A program made the translations under genes and the position numbers. The notes beneath the pieces were generated by a model. That model saw only the letters and a list, made by a program, of their open reading frames with translations, made no database searches and was not told the origin of the DNA. From Clostridium bornimense (GTDB lineage Bacteria > Bacillota > Clostridia > Clostridiales > Clostridiaceae), in contig NZ_HG917868.1 of the NCBI RefSeq assembly GCF_000577895.1, positions 682,001-746,000 of the forward strand: DNA of 64,000 nt. Reading direction: 5' to 3'. Below, piece by piece: positions 1 to 8,841 of this stretch. Positions within the stretch are counted from its first letter, which is position 1. Each line of letters starts with the position of its first letter.

Positions 1-1
1 A

Positions 2-418
2 TGCCCTTATGACGGAAAGTACATTATGGATGGTGTTCGCCTGATCATTTGCCAAAGTAATGTGGAAACGGCAGATTTGAAGAAACTCTATTCCGGTGCG
101 GAAATCAATCCGCTCGGTGACTGGACTGGCGGCACGGATGTAGATACGGGTGCTACCAACCGTAAACTTGGCAGTGATATGGCTGATTCCGTAACGGGTG
201 GCGGTCTTCACGGCAAAGACCTCAGTAAGGCGGATGTATCTGTAAATGTGTATGCGTTCCTGAAAGCACAGAAAACAAAACAGCCTGTGCAGCTTTGCTG
301 TGCTATTGGAGATGACATCATTGATGGTAAGCCTTATGCGGAAATCGTAGCCATTGCAAGAGAGTACATTCAGAACCTCGGTGGCTTTGAGAAGTTCGCT
401 GAATGGGGTCTGTATTAA
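2..418 (+). CDS. S-adenosylmethionine synthetase-like protein, 3' part
   Basis: The frame is open from base 2, so the gene begins upstream of the window; 138 C-terminal residues are visible. Residues such as DVDTGATNRKLG and GGGLHGKDLSKAD align by eye with the central SAM-synthetase segment seen in the gene at 54781 (DTGLTGRKI, GGGALSGKDPTKVD), which binds ATP/phosphate. The protein is divergent and shorter at the C-terminus than housekeeping MetK. It sits 11 bases before a DNA methylase and two genes before a second one, so it probably supplies SAM for phage DNA methylation. The SAM-synthetase assignment is fairly secure; catalytic competence cannot be judged from this part. Confidence 0.72.
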   Translation, partial: CPYDGKYIMDGVRLIICQSNVETADLKKLYSGAEINPLGDWTGGTDVDTGATNRKLGSDMADSVTGGGLHGKDLSKADVSVNVYAFLKAQKTKQPVQLCCAIGDDIIDGKPYAEIVAIAREYIQNLGGFEKFAEWGLY

Positions 419-429
419 GGAGGGCGCAT

Positions 430-1695
430 ATGGGAAGAACAACTACACAAATGGAATTAGTGTCTATTTCAAAACTGGTGCCGTATGTGAATAATGCCCG
501 CACCCATTCCCAGGAGCAGATTATGAAGCTCCGTTCCTCACTGCGTGAATTCGGCTTTATCAATCCTGTCATCATTGATAAGGATTACGGCATCATTGCC
601 GGACACGGCCGTGTGATGGCAGCCAAGGAGGAAGGCATCGATGAAGTGCCTTGTGTTTTCGTGGACTACCTTACCGAGGCACAGAAGAAAGCCTACATCC
701 TTGCTGACAACCGCATGGCGCTCGACGCAGGCTGGGATGAGGAAATGTTAAAAATCGAAATCGAGTCCTTGCAGGGTATGGATTTTGATATCGGCCTGGC
801 AGGCTTTGACGATGATGAAATCGCAGACCTCTTTGCCGGAGATGATAAATCTGATGTAAAAGAGGACGATTTTGATTTGAACGATGCTTTGGAAAAGGCT
901 GCCTTTGTGGAGCGTGGCGATGTATGGACGGTAGGCAGACACAGGCTTATGTGTGGTGATGCTACAAACCCCGATGATGTGGCAACGCTGATGGATGGTA
1001 AGAAAGCCAACCTTGTGCTGACAGACCCTCCGTATAATGTAGCCTTTGAAAGTTCGGACGGTCTATCCATCAAAAACGATAAGATGGCAAGCGAGAAGTT
1101 TTATGAATTTCTGTTATCGGCATTTCAGAATATGGCTGCCCACCTGGAAAAAGGCGGTGCCGCTTATGTGTTCCACGCTGATACGGAAGGTTTGAATTTC
1201 CGTAAGGCATTTATCGATGCAGGCTTTCATCTTTCCGGCTGTTGCATTTGGGTGAAAAATTCCCTGGTGCTTGGCAGAAGTGATTATCAGTGGCAGCATG
1301 AACCTGTGCTTTACGGTTTCCTTCAGAACGGCAAACATTACTGGAGCAAGAACGCAGGCAGAAGCCAGACTACCATTTGGAACTTCGATAAGCCGAAGAA
1401 AAATAAAAATCATCCGACTTCCAAGCCTCTTGACCTGCTTGCCTATCCGATTGGAAACTCAAGCCGTGAGAATTCCATTGTAGTGGATACTTTTGGAGGC
1501 AGCGGTTCTACGCTGATGGCTTGCGAGAGAACCAATCGTATCTGCCATACGATGGAACTGGATGAAAAGTACGCATCGGTTATCCTCCGCAGATATGTGG
1601 AAGATACAGGTGATGCAGACGGTGTCTTTGTTATCCGTAACGGCGTGCAGATACCTTATGCCGACCTTGTGAAGGAGGTTGGTGCAGATGAATAA
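430..1695 (+). CDS. ParB-domain N6/N4 DNA methyltransferase
   Basis: 421 residues. The first about 110 form a ParB/sulfiredoxin-like nuclease-fold domain (signature GHGRVMAA near residue 58). The rest is a beta-class amino-methyltransferase: the catalytic DPPY motif is near residue 199 and the SAM-binding FGGSGS motif near 354, the permuted order of N4-cytosine/N6-adenine enzymes. It should methylate exocyclic amino groups of phage DNA; target unknown. The start is ATG 430, after GGAGG 10 bases upstream. It overlaps the next methylase by 8 bases, implying translational coupling. It is a close homologue of 55937-57178 in prophage B. A self-protection or anti-restriction role is inferred. Confidence 0.9.
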   Translation: MGRTTTQMELVSISKLVPYVNNARTHSQEQIMKLRSSLREFGFINPVIIDKDYGIIAGHGRVMAAKEEGIDEVPCVFVDYLTEAQKKAYILADNRMALDAGWDEEMLKIEIESLQGMDFDIGLAGFDDDEIADLFAGDDKSDVKEDDFDLNDALEKAAFVERGDVWTVGRHRLMCGDATNPDDVATLMDGKKANLVLTDPPYNVAFESSDGLSIKNDKMASEKFYEFLLSAFQNMAAHLEKGGAAYVFHADTEGLNFRKAFIDAGFHLSGCCIWVKNSLVLGRSDYQWQHEPVLYGFLQNGKHYWSKNAGRSQTTIWNFDKPKKNKNHPTSKPLDLLAYPIGNSSRENSIVVDTFGGSGSTLMACERTNRICHTMELDEKYASVILRRYVEDTGDADGVFVIRNGVQIPYADLVKEVGADE

Positions 1696-3505
1696 AAAAA
1701 CTATGACCCTCGGTAGTCTGTTTGACGGCTCCGGGGGATTTCCTTTGGGAGGCTTGATTTCCGGTATTACCCCTTTGTGGGCATCGGAAGTTGAGCCTTT
1801 TCCTATTCGTGTAACAAGCAGGCGCATTCCTCAGATGAAGCACCTCGGAGATATTTCCGGTATCAATGGCGCAGAAGTTGAACCCGTGGACATCCTTACT
1901 TTCGGCAGTCCCTGCCAAGATATGAGCGTGGCGGGAAAACGCAGCGGTCTTGATGGTGAGCGTTCCTGTCTGTTTTACGAAGCAATCCGAATCGTAAAAG
2001 AAATGAGGTGTAAAACCAATGGTGAGTATCCAAGATACATCGTGTGGGAAAATGTCCCCGGCGCCTTCTCCTCAAACGCAGGAGAAGATTTCAAAGCCGT
2101 CCTCGAAGCAGTCGCGTCCGTCAAAGGTGACTATGTTGTCCCTTGTCCTCCAAAAGGAAAATGGACAGGTGCAGGAGAAATCATGGGAGATAGTTTCAGC
2201 ATCGCATGGAGATGCGTTGACGCGCAGTTTTGGGGAGTTCCCCAAAGAAGAAGACGAATCTATCTTGTCGCAGATTTTAATGGTGGGTGTGCCGGAAAAA
2301 TATTATTTGAGTCAGAGGGCCTGTTTAGGAATCTTGAAACGAGCCGATGCCCGTGGAAAAGAACTGCCGGAACTACTGAAGAAAGCACTCCTGCGACAGG
2401 CATCGTCTTAAATGACCAGGGTGGCAACCGTATGGATGTGACAGAGGACTTCACCTGCACCTTACGTGCGGCGGCGCATCATCCGCCTTGTGTTATGGAG
2501 TCTGCGGGATTTTGCACGGAACACTCTGCTGACAGCCGTGGCATCGGTTATGAGGCGGAGAAATCTCCGACACTCCGAGCGGGAGTCGTTCCTGCAACCG
2601 TATATGAAAATCACTCACAGGATACCCGTTATGTGGGACCGCTTGATGTGGCACAGACCGTTGCTGCGACCTACGGCACAGGCGGAAACAATCAGCCGTT
2701 TGTGGTAGAGCCGACAGCCTTTGGCGTCTGCTCCAAGGACAGCAATGCAATGAAATCAGCCAACCCCAACAGCGGATTTTATAAGGCAGACACTTCCCGT
2801 ACCCTTGACGGCAATGGTGGAAACCCTACCTGCAATCAGGGTGGCATTGCCATTGTGGAAGGCAACGGCTCACGTCCTTCCCACCACGGTAACGGTTATG
2901 CCGAAAGTGATGTCATGTACACCTTGAACACCGTAGACCGCCACGCCGTTGTCTATGCCATTGACCGTGAAAGTTATAACTGCGGTCAGAACTTCGCAAG
3001 GAATATGGGTATCAGTGATGAGGGTGTCAATTCCACACTGAAAGCCACGGGGCCCGATGCGGTTGCCGTTCCCACCTACTCAAGCAGCAAGGCATCGTTC
3101 TTCACTTCTGCGGAAGAGGAACTCGCCAATACTTTAGTAGCTACGGATTACAAAGACCCTCCGCTTGTCAACGATACCGATGCGGATCTGGAATACATTG
3201 TGCGTAGGCTTACTCCTACGGAATGTGCAAGGCTCCAGGGATTTCCGGATTGGTGGTGTGCTGACCTTGGTGAGAAACTTCCTTCTGAAGAGGAACTCAC
3301 ACGGTGGGCAGAAATCTTTGAAACACATCGTAAGATTGTGGGAACATCAAGCAAACCGAAAACACGGAAGCAGATATTCAAGTGGCTTCAGAACCCTCAT
3401 TCCGATTCGGCGGAGTATAAGATGTGGGGCAACGGCGTGGCACTGCCCAATGTGGTTTATGTGCTGATGGGCATCGTGTACTATACACAAAACGAAGGGG
3501 TGTAA
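1688..3505 (+). CDS. Phage m5C DNA methyltransferase with expanded target-recognition region
   Basis: 605 residues, against about 330-420 for ordinary cytosine-5 methylases. Motif I is LFDGSGGFPLGG at the N-terminus, the catalytic PCQ is near residue 75, ENV near 121, and QRRRR (motif VIII) near 185. Motif IX (RLTPTECARLQGFP) comes only near residue 506, and the C-terminal WGNGVALP is motif X. The 300-residue gap between VIII and IX is where target-recognition domains sit. It holds about seven degenerate modules built around T-L/V (FTCTLRA, SPTLRAG, AQTVAAT, SRTLDGN, MYTLNTV, NSTLKAT, ANTLVAT), each usually ending in a short hydrophobic strand. A multispecific enzyme is inferred. The start is ATG 1688, overlapping the upstream methylase. 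Confidence 0.92.
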   Translation: MNKKTMTLGSLFDGSGGFPLGGLISGITPLWASEVEPFPIRVTSRRIPQMKHLGDISGINGAEVEPVDILTFGSPCQDMSVAGKRSGLDGERSCLFYEAIRIVKEMRCKTNGEYPRYIVWENVPGAFSSNAGEDFKAVLEAVASVKGDYVVPCPPKGKWTGAGEIMGDSFSIAWRCVDAQFWGVPQRRRRIYLVADFNGGCAGKILFESEGLFRNLETSRCPWKRTAGTTEESTPATGIVLNDQGGNRMDVTEDFTCTLRAAAHHPPCVMESAGFCTEHSADSRGIGYEAEKSPTLRAGVVPATVYENHSQDTRYVGPLDVAQTVAATYGTGGNNQPFVVEPTAFGVCSKDSNAMKSANPNSGFYKADTSRTLDGNGGNPTCNQGGIAIVEGNGSRPSHHGNGYAESDVMYTLNTVDRHAVVYAIDRESYNCGQNFARNMGISDEGVNSTLKATGPDAVAVPTYSSSKASFFTSAEEELANTLVATDYKDPPLVNDTDADLEYIVRRLTPTECARLQGFPDWWCADLGEKLPSEEELTRWAEIFETHRKIVGTSSKPKTRKQIFKWLQNPHSDSAEYKMWGNGVALPNVVYVLMGIVYYTQNEGV

Positions 3506-3543
3506 ATCTACAAGTATTCTCCCTTATATTTTGCACATATCAC

Positions 3544-3585
3544 TTGCTATTTTTCGGCTTTAGAGTGATATATGTAGTACCGAAA
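3544..3585 (+). promoter_or_regulatory. Conserved promoter-like motif, copy A
   Basis: TTGCTA, 17 bases, GATATA, then TATGTAGTACCGAAA. The same layout occurs at 23580, 59360 and 60498, always just upstream of a gene start. The spacing fits a sigma-A type promoter, and the conserved flanks (TTTAGAGTGATATATGTA and CCGAAA) suggest an additional bound regulator. Confidence 0.6.
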
Positions 3586-3606
3586 AAACAAGGAGGTACT
3601 CACACG

Positions 3607-4326
3607 ATGAGATTTGAATTTAATGTAACAGGCAGCGACCGCAAGGCACTGGTTACGGCAATGGCAGACATTCTGAATGTAAAACCGAAATACCTGGGTG
3701 TGCCGAGCCTGAACTACGAGGTGGATTATTTCACGGTAACCAAAGACGGTGCAGTGGAGTTTGATGACAGAGCCGACAGCGAGGAAATCGAGCAGTTGCT
3801 TGAGAGCCTTGCCGACAAAGGCTTTGTCGCAGCTCCCGCAGAAATGGCGCAGGCTTGGCTTGATGCAAGAGCCGAGGAAACGGCCGAAGAACCCGCCGAA
3901 CAACCACAGGGCGAAACGGTGGGGCTTACGGTGGCGATTCCCCTTGATAAGGTGGCGGTCGGAAATCTTACGAACCTTCTGGATGCCAAGGGGGGCCTTA
4001 TAAAGAAAGCCTTGGGCATTCCCGCAACACCAATCGAAATCGGCGAGGACAGGGTTTCCTTCCCTTGGTTTGGAGAGGGACTGGATGCAGACGAGGTCAA
4101 GGCTTACAGCCATTTCATTGCAGCCCTTTGTGAGATGAGCCGAAATCAGAAACGCATCAACGCTACGGAAAAAGCGGTGGACAATGAAAAATACGCATTC
4201 CGCTGTTTTCTCCTTCGCCTCGGTTTTATCGGAAACGAATACAAAACCGAGAGAAAAATCCTGCTCCGCAATCTTTCCGGCAGCAGTGCTTTCAAAGGAG
4301 GTGCCAAGAATGAGATTTCCGAATAA
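3607..4326 (+). CDS. Phage 'virulence-related' family protein
   Basis: 239 residues, no catalytic motif recognised. The N-terminal segment (FNVTGSDRKALVTAMADIL) matches the start of the prophage B homologue at 59422 (YNVTGAKRKELVNAISQKL). The acidic middle, rich in E and P, is probably disordered. The last about 50 residues (NEKYAFRCFLLRLGFIG onwards) form a module also found at the end of the amidoligase at 60573. Genes of this family are often named 'virulence-related protein' in clostridial phages, without functional proof. The start is ATG 3607 after AAGGAGG; motif copy A lies just upstream. The end overlaps the next gene by 17 bases. Confidence 0.72.
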   Translation: MRFEFNVTGSDRKALVTAMADILNVKPKYLGVPSLNYEVDYFTVTKDGAVEFDDRADSEEIEQLLESLADKGFVAAPAEMAQAWLDARAEETAEEPAEQPQGETVGLTVAIPLDKVAVGNLTNLLDAKGGLIKKALGIPATPIEIGEDRVSFPWFGEGLDADEVKAYSHFIAALCEMSRNQKRINATEKAVDNEKYAFRCFLLRLGFIGNEYKTERKILLRNLSGSSAFKGGAKNEISE

Positions 4327-4696
4327 AGAAACGGTTGAGCGTGTAAGAAAAGCCTATCCTGTTGGATGCCGTGTGGAACTCGTCCAAATGGATGATGAGC
4401 AGGCGCCTCCGGTTGGAACAAAGGGTACGGTCAGAGGTGTGGATGACACAGCCTCCATCATGGTCAGATGGGATACAGGCTCCGGCTTGAATGTGGTGTA
4501 TGGTGTCGATAATTGTCGAAAACTGGATGCAGTGACCATTACCTGCTACGGCAGCACCGAGGTTTGGGACAGCAGAAAAGAGGCTGCCGACTTCTACCTT
4601 CGTGCCATTGCAGGGTCAGAGGGCAGCGAGTGTGAACGCTATACCAAGATTTACACTGAACTGCTTATGGGCAAGGAGGTCTGCACCGATGAATAA
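4310..4696 (+). CDS. DUF4314-type small phage protein with C-terminal extension
   Basis: 128 residues. Residues 1-70 resemble DUF4314: a small beta-barrel-like segment with VGTKGTVRGVDD and a WDTGSGLNVVYGVD stretch, shared with the 75-residue protein at 60210. Residues 73-128 (CYGSTEVWDSRKEAADFYLRAI) form an extra helical part absent from the prophage B copy; in other phages such a part could be a separate gene. Function unknown. The start is ATG 4310, after AAAGGAGG inside the end of the preceding gene. It overlaps the next gene by 8 bases. Confidence 0.72.
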   Translation: MRFPNKETVERVRKAYPVGCRVELVQMDDEQAPPVGTKGTVRGVDDTASIMVRWDTGSGLNVVYGVDNCRKLDAVTITCYGSTEVWDSRKEAADFYLRAIAGSEGSECERYTKIYTELLMGKEVCTDE

Positions 4697-4868
4697 AATC
4701 AAGGAACAGATACTCGCCATCCGAGCAACCGGACGCACCAATATGTTTGATGTTCCGATGGTGCAGTACATTGCCAATGAGATGCATTTTTACGAATTGG
4801 TGGTATACCTTGAGGAACACCGTAAGGAATACACCCACTTTATTCTGACGGGCGAAATGGAGGACTGA
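4689..4868 (+). CDS. DUF5049-like small protein
   Basis: 59 residues. The pattern KEQILAIRATGRTNMFD, followed by a helix and ending YTHFILTGE, is shared with the gene at 61956 (KKQILAIRDSGETNMFD, VHFILTGE). Function unknown; the family sits just before the large terminase in related prophages. The start is ATG 4689 with GGAGG 10 bases upstream, within the end of the preceding gene. Presence in both prophages at the same position supports a real gene. Confidence 0.75.
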   Translation: MNKIKEQILAIRATGRTNMFDVPMVQYIANEMHFYELVVYLEEHRKEYTHFILTGEMED

Positions 4869-4870
4869 CT

Positions 4871-5110
4871 ATGTGGAAAGAAGGAACAATCGGCATCCCG
4901 CAAAAGGACGGCGGTTACAAGGCAGTCCACTACTGGATAAAGGTTTATGAGGAAGGCAGCCAGTTCGGTATCAACGGCGGAAAAATCAGCAAGCTGATGC
5001 TGAAACTGAATGGTGAGGTCATTGCCAACTATGACAGAGGTTGGGACATCGAGCCAGCAACCGAAGAAGCAAACCTTGCCCTTTGCATTTTGCTGAACGA
5101 ACACAATTAA
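4871..5110 (+). CDS. Small conserved phage protein of unknown function
   Basis: 79 residues, with alternating beta-like segments (HYWIKVYEEGSQFGINGGKISKLML), an NYDRGWD motif and a C-terminal helix. I recognise no enzyme motif. It starts three bases after the DUF5049-like gene, with GGAGG just upstream, so it belongs to the same transcript. A terminator-like hairpin follows. In prophage B this position is empty; an amidoligase and a cyclotransferase-like gene lie upstream instead. Confidence 0.65.
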   Translation: MWKEGTIGIPQKDGGYKAVHYWIKVYEEGSQFGINGGKISKLMLKLNGEVIANYDRGWDIEPATEEANLALCILLNEHN

Positions 5111-5164
5111 AAATCCTGTAAAGGCAGGACGGAGCCGAGATGCTCTGTTCCTCGTATACGCAAA

Positions 5165-5195
5165 GTCGCACCGAATATGGTGGCGGCTATTTTTT
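5165..5195 (+). terminator. Terminator before terL (prophage A)
   Basis: GTCGCACC pairs with GGTGGCGGC across a 6-base loop (one bulged G, one G-T pair), followed shortly by six T. It separates the small-gene cluster from terL; prophage B has a terminator at the matching position (62170). Confidence 0.6.
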
Positions 5196-5222
5196 ATGCC
5201 ATTTTTGAGGAGGTGACGGCAT

Positions 5223-6827
5223 TTGAGAAAACTGAAAAACTATAAGCCAACCCGCTTTATGGCGGAGGGCAGTTATTACGATAAGGATGCCGCCGACCAC
5301 GCAGTATGCTTTATCGAAAAATTCTGCTGTCACACCAAAGGTACATGGGATGGAAAGCCATTTGAACTGATTGACTGGCAGGAGCAGATTATTCGAGATA
5401 TCTTCGGTGTCCTAAAACCAAACGGATACAGGCAGTTCAACACAGCCTATATCGAAATCCCAAAGAAACAAGGCAAATCGGAACTGGCGGCGGCAGTGGC
5501 GTTGTATCTTTTGTGTGCTGACTTTGAGCCGGGTGCAGAAGTGTACGGCTGTGCTGCGGATAAAGACCAGGCACGAATTGTATTTGATGTTGCTTTGGAA
5601 ATGGTAAGGCGAAGTCCACTGCTTAAAAATAAGATGACCATCCAGGCAAGCCAAAAGACCATGACCTACAATCCCACAGGCAGTAAGTACAAGGCCTTGT
5701 CGGCAGATGTGGCAAACAAGCATGGTTTCAATACCCACGGCGTCATTTTTGATGAGCTGCATACCCAACCGAACAGAAAACTGTTTGATGTTATGACCAA
5801 GGGTTCCGGTGACGCAAGAATGCAGCCACTTTACTTCCTAATCACCACTGCGGGAAATGATACACAGTCCATTTGCTACGAAATCCATCAGAAAGCAAAG
5901 GATATTATTGAGGGTCGTAAAGTTGACCCTACCTTCTACCCTGTGATTTACGGTGCAAAGGACGATGATGACTGGACTGACCCAGAAGTATGGAAGAAAG
6001 CAAATCCATCTCTTGGTGTGACGGTCGGTATCGATAAGGTGCAGCAAGCCTGTGAGCAGGCAAAGCAGAACCCAGGCGAAGAGAACGCTTTCCGTCAGTT
6101 AAGGTTGAATCAGTGGGTAAAGCAGGCTGTCCGTTGGATGCCGATGGCGGTGTGGGATGCCTGTGCATTTCCTACCGACAAATCCGAATTGGAAGGCCGT
6201 GTCTGTTACGGTGGACTTGACCTTTCAAGCACTATGGATATTACGGCATTCGTGTTGGTATTCCCACCGGAAGACGAGGATGATAAATATATCATTCTGC
6301 CGTATTTCTGGATACCGGAAGATAACATCGACCTGCGTGTCCGCCGTGACCATGTGCCGTATGACATTTGGGAACGACAGGACTTGCTTATGACTACCGA
6401 GGGCAATGTAGTCCATTACGGATACATCGAGAAATTCATCGAGTCCCTGGGTGAGAAATACAACATCCGTGAAATCGCCTATGACCGTTGGGGTGCTGTT
6501 CAAATGGTGCAGAACCTTGAGGGCATGGGATTCACGGTAGTGCCTTTCGGACAGGGCTATAAAGATATGTCCCCTCCGACCAAGGAACTGATGAAACTTG
6601 CGATGGAGAAAAAACTGGCTCACGGCGGGCATCCGGTTCTTAGGTGGATGATGGATAACATCTACATCAAGACTGACCCTGCCGGAAACATCAAAGCAGA
6701 TAAAGCCAAATCCACAGAAAAGATTGACGGTGCCGTTGCCACGATTATGGCACTCGACCGTGCAATCCGCTGTGGCAACACCAACAGTGCTTCGGTTTAC
6801 GATGACCGTGGCATTTTGTTTATTTAG
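5223..6827 (+). CDS. terL: Phage terminase large subunit
   Basis: 534 residues, the usual size for the Terminase_1/HK97-like family. The ATPase half carries a Walker A-like segment (IPKKQGKSELAAA, near residue 80) and a Walker B/E segment (GVIFDELHTQ). The C-terminal nuclease half contains the GGLDLSSTMDITAF and YDRWGA motifs with metal-binding aspartates. It packages DNA into the prohead. The start is TTG 5223, chosen because GGAGGTGA lies 9-10 bases upstream and the prophage B copy aligns from this point. It is strongly similar to 62212-63819. Confidence 0.95.
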   Translation: MRKLKNYKPTRFMAEGSYYDKDAADHAVCFIEKFCCHTKGTWDGKPFELIDWQEQIIRDIFGVLKPNGYRQFNTAYIEIPKKQGKSELAAAVALYLLCADFEPGAEVYGCAADKDQARIVFDVALEMVRRSPLLKNKMTIQASQKTMTYNPTGSKYKALSADVANKHGFNTHGVIFDELHTQPNRKLFDVMTKGSGDARMQPLYFLITTAGNDTQSICYEIHQKAKDIIEGRKVDPTFYPVIYGAKDDDDWTDPEVWKKANPSLGVTVGIDKVQQACEQAKQNPGEENAFRQLRLNQWVKQAVRWMPMAVWDACAFPTDKSELEGRVCYGGLDLSSTMDITAFVLVFPPEDEDDKYIILPYFWIPEDNIDLRVRRDHVPYDIWERQDLLMTTEGNVVHYGYIEKFIESLGEKYNIREIAYDRWGAVQMVQNLEGMGFTVVPFGQGYKDMSPPTKELMKLAMEKKLAHGGHPVLRWMMDNIYIKTDPAGNIKADKAKSTEKIDGAVATIMALDRAIRCGNTNSASVYDDRGILFI

Positions 6828-6845
6828 GAAGGAGCGTGATTTGAT

Positions 6846-8210
6846 ATGGGTATTTTTACGGGAATGTTTAAGTCGAGAGATAAGCCCGAAAACAGAACTG
6901 CGGGCAGTGCCTACACCTTTTATATGGGCGGCACAACTTCCGGCAAGGCAGTAACCGAGCGTTCTGCCATGCAGATGACGGCAGTGTATTCCTGTGTCCG
7001 TATCCTTGCAGAAGCAGTGGCAGGCTTGCCTTTGCATCTTTACAAATATAACGATGACGGCGGCAAGGAAAAAGCCATCGACCATCCGCTTTACCGACTG
7101 CTCCACGATGAGCCGAATCCGGAAATGAGTTCTTTCGTGTTCCGAGAGACACTCATGACCCATCTGCTTTTGTGGGGCAATGCCTACGCACAGGTTATCC
7201 GTAACGGTAAAAACGAGGTGGTGGCACTTTACCCTCTGATGCCAAACAAGATGAGTGTGGACAGGGATGAAAACGGACATCTCTATTACACCTATTACCG
7301 TGGTCCCGATGAGGCTATTAAAAATATGGAATTTGCAGTAACCCTGCAGCCTTCCGATGTGCTTCATATTCCAGGTCTTGGGTTTGACGGTCTTGTCGGC
7401 TACAGTCCCATCGCTATGGCAAAGAACGCCATCGGTATGGCGATTGCCTGCGAGGAATACGGTGCCAAGTTCTTTGCTAACGGTGCAACGCCGGGTGGCG
7501 TACTGGAACACCCAAGCACCATCAAAGACCCGCAGAGGGTCAGAGAGAGTTGGCAGGCTGCCTTTGGTGGCAGTTCCAATTCCAATAAAGTGGCTGTCCT
7601 CGAAGAAGGAATGAAGTACACACCGATTTCCATTTCTCCGGAGCAGGCACAGTTCCTTGAAACAAGGAAGTTCCAAATCAATGAAATTGCTCGAATTTTC
7701 AGAGTACCTCCCCATATGGTGGGCGACCTTGAGAAGTCGAGCTTTTCTAATATAGAGCAGCAGTCCTTGGAATTTGTAAAGTACACCCTTGACCCGTGGG
7801 TTATCCGTTGGGAGCAGTCCATTCAGAGGGCGCTTTTATCCCACGATGAAAAGGTGCGTTATTTCGTGAAGTTCAATCTGGAAGGTCTGCTCCGTGGCGA
7901 TTACCAAAGCCGTATGAACGGCTACGCCATTGGTCGCCAGAATGGTTGGATGTCTGCAAACGATATCCGTGAACTGGAAAACCTCGACCGTATTCCTACG
8001 GAAGAAGGCGGCGACCTTTACCTTATCAACGGCAATATGCTCCCTCTGAAAGACGCGGGTGCTTTTGCAAATACAACCGACAATGACGGAAAGGAGGAAA
8101 ACCCCGATGAAGAAGTTCTGGAAGTGGAAGAACCAGGCACAGACGGAAACGATGCCGAAGGCGAGGACACTATTTCTGAACGGAACAATCGCAGAAGAAA
8201 GCTGGTTTGA
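6846..8210 (+). CDS. HK97-family phage portal protein
   Basis: 454 residues. Typical HK97-portal features: TAVYSCVRILAEAVAGLPLHLY near the N-terminus, a WGNAYAQV segment, and FRVPPHMVGDLEKSSFSNIEQQ around residues 283-305. It forms the dodecameric portal through which DNA is packaged. The acidic C-terminal tail (about residues 418-454) overlaps the protease gene by 104 bases in another frame. The start is ATG 6846, after GGAAGGAG. Prophage B has the same gene starting at 63838. Confidence 0.95.
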   Translation: MGIFTGMFKSRDKPENRTAGSAYTFYMGGTTSGKAVTERSAMQMTAVYSCVRILAEAVAGLPLHLYKYNDDGGKEKAIDHPLYRLLHDEPNPEMSSFVFRETLMTHLLLWGNAYAQVIRNGKNEVVALYPLMPNKMSVDRDENGHLYYTYYRGPDEAIKNMEFAVTLQPSDVLHIPGLGFDGLVGYSPIAMAKNAIGMAIACEEYGAKFFANGATPGGVLEHPSTIKDPQRVRESWQAAFGGSSNSNKVAVLEEGMKYTPISISPEQAQFLETRKFQINEIARIFRVPPHMVGDLEKSSFSNIEQQSLEFVKYTLDPWVIRWEQSIQRALLSHDEKVRYFVKFNLEGLLRGDYQSRMNGYAIGRQNGWMSANDIRELENLDRIPTEEGGDLYLINGNMLPLKDAGAFANTTDNDGKEENPDEEVLEVEEPGTDGNDAEGEDTISERNNRRRKLV

Positions 8211-8835
8211 CGATGACGTCACTCCACAGCTTTTCAAGGATGAACTGATGGCAGGCTCCGGCGATATTACCGTGTGGATTAACAGTCCCGGCGGTGACTG
8301 CGTGGCGGCTGCCCAGATCTACAATATGCTGATGGATTACAAGGGCAATGTCACGGTCAAGATTGACGGCATTGCAGCCTCCGCAGCATCCGTGATTGCA
8401 ATGGCAGGCACCAAGGTGCTGATGTCCCCGGTATCCATGATGATGATTCACAATCCGATGACGGTTACTTTCGGTGATTCCGGCGAAATGCAGAAAGCCA
8501 TCGATATGCTCGCAAGCGTTAAGGATTCCATCATCAATGCCTATGAGATTAAGACAGGCTTGTCCCGTACAAAGCTGTCCCACCTCATGGATGCGGAAAC
8601 ATGGATGGACGCAAACAAGGCCGTGGAACTTGGCTTTGCTGATGAAATCATGCAAAGGACTGCCACGGACGAAGTGGATGTGCCACAGGTATCCATGCTT
8701 TATTCCAAAGCAAATGTGGTCAATTCACTGATGGATAAGGTTGCCGCCAAGTGTGCAATTAAATCCGAACCAACCAGAAAAACCAAAGCCGATGACCTTA
8801 TGGACAGGCTAAATCTTATCAAAAATTGGAGGTAA
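8107..8835 (+). CDS. ClpP-type prohead maturation protease
   Basis: 242 residues of ClpP/S14 fold. The catalytic serine lies in AASAASVIAM (about residue 97), the histidine in MMIHNP (about 121), and the aspartate is likely in the later helical part; the oxyanion-hole strand is INSPGG. It cleaves the capsid scaffold (delta) domain. The start is ATG 8107, preceded by AAAGGAGG and read inside the portal tail; the 104-base overlap is longer than usual, but starting later would lose the ARTLFLNG strand of the fold. Confidence 0.92.
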   Translation: MKKFWKWKNQAQTETMPKARTLFLNGTIAEESWFDDDVTPQLFKDELMAGSGDITVWINSPGGDCVAAAQIYNMLMDYKGNVTVKIDGIAASAASVIAMAGTKVLMSPVSMMMIHNPMTVTFGDSGEMQKAIDMLASVKDSIINAYEIKTGLSRTKLSHLMDAETWMDANKAVELGFADEIMQRTATDEVDVPQVSMLYSKANVVNSLMDKVAAKCAIKSEPTRKTKADDLMDRLNLIKNWR

Positions 8836-8841
8836 TTTATT

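Noticed and set aside
2019-2411. 130-codon + strand frame inside the m5C methylase of prophage A (a similar one at 57496-57891)
   Set aside because: Both overlap the catalytic half of supported methylases in another frame. Their mutual similarity follows from the similarity of the parent genes.
6225-7715. 496-codon open frame on the minus strand across terL and portal
   Set aside because: Lies wholly opposite two certain genes, with Cys/His/Arg-rich composition, no ribosome site and no recognisable domain; a by-product of codon use in the GC-richer prophage.
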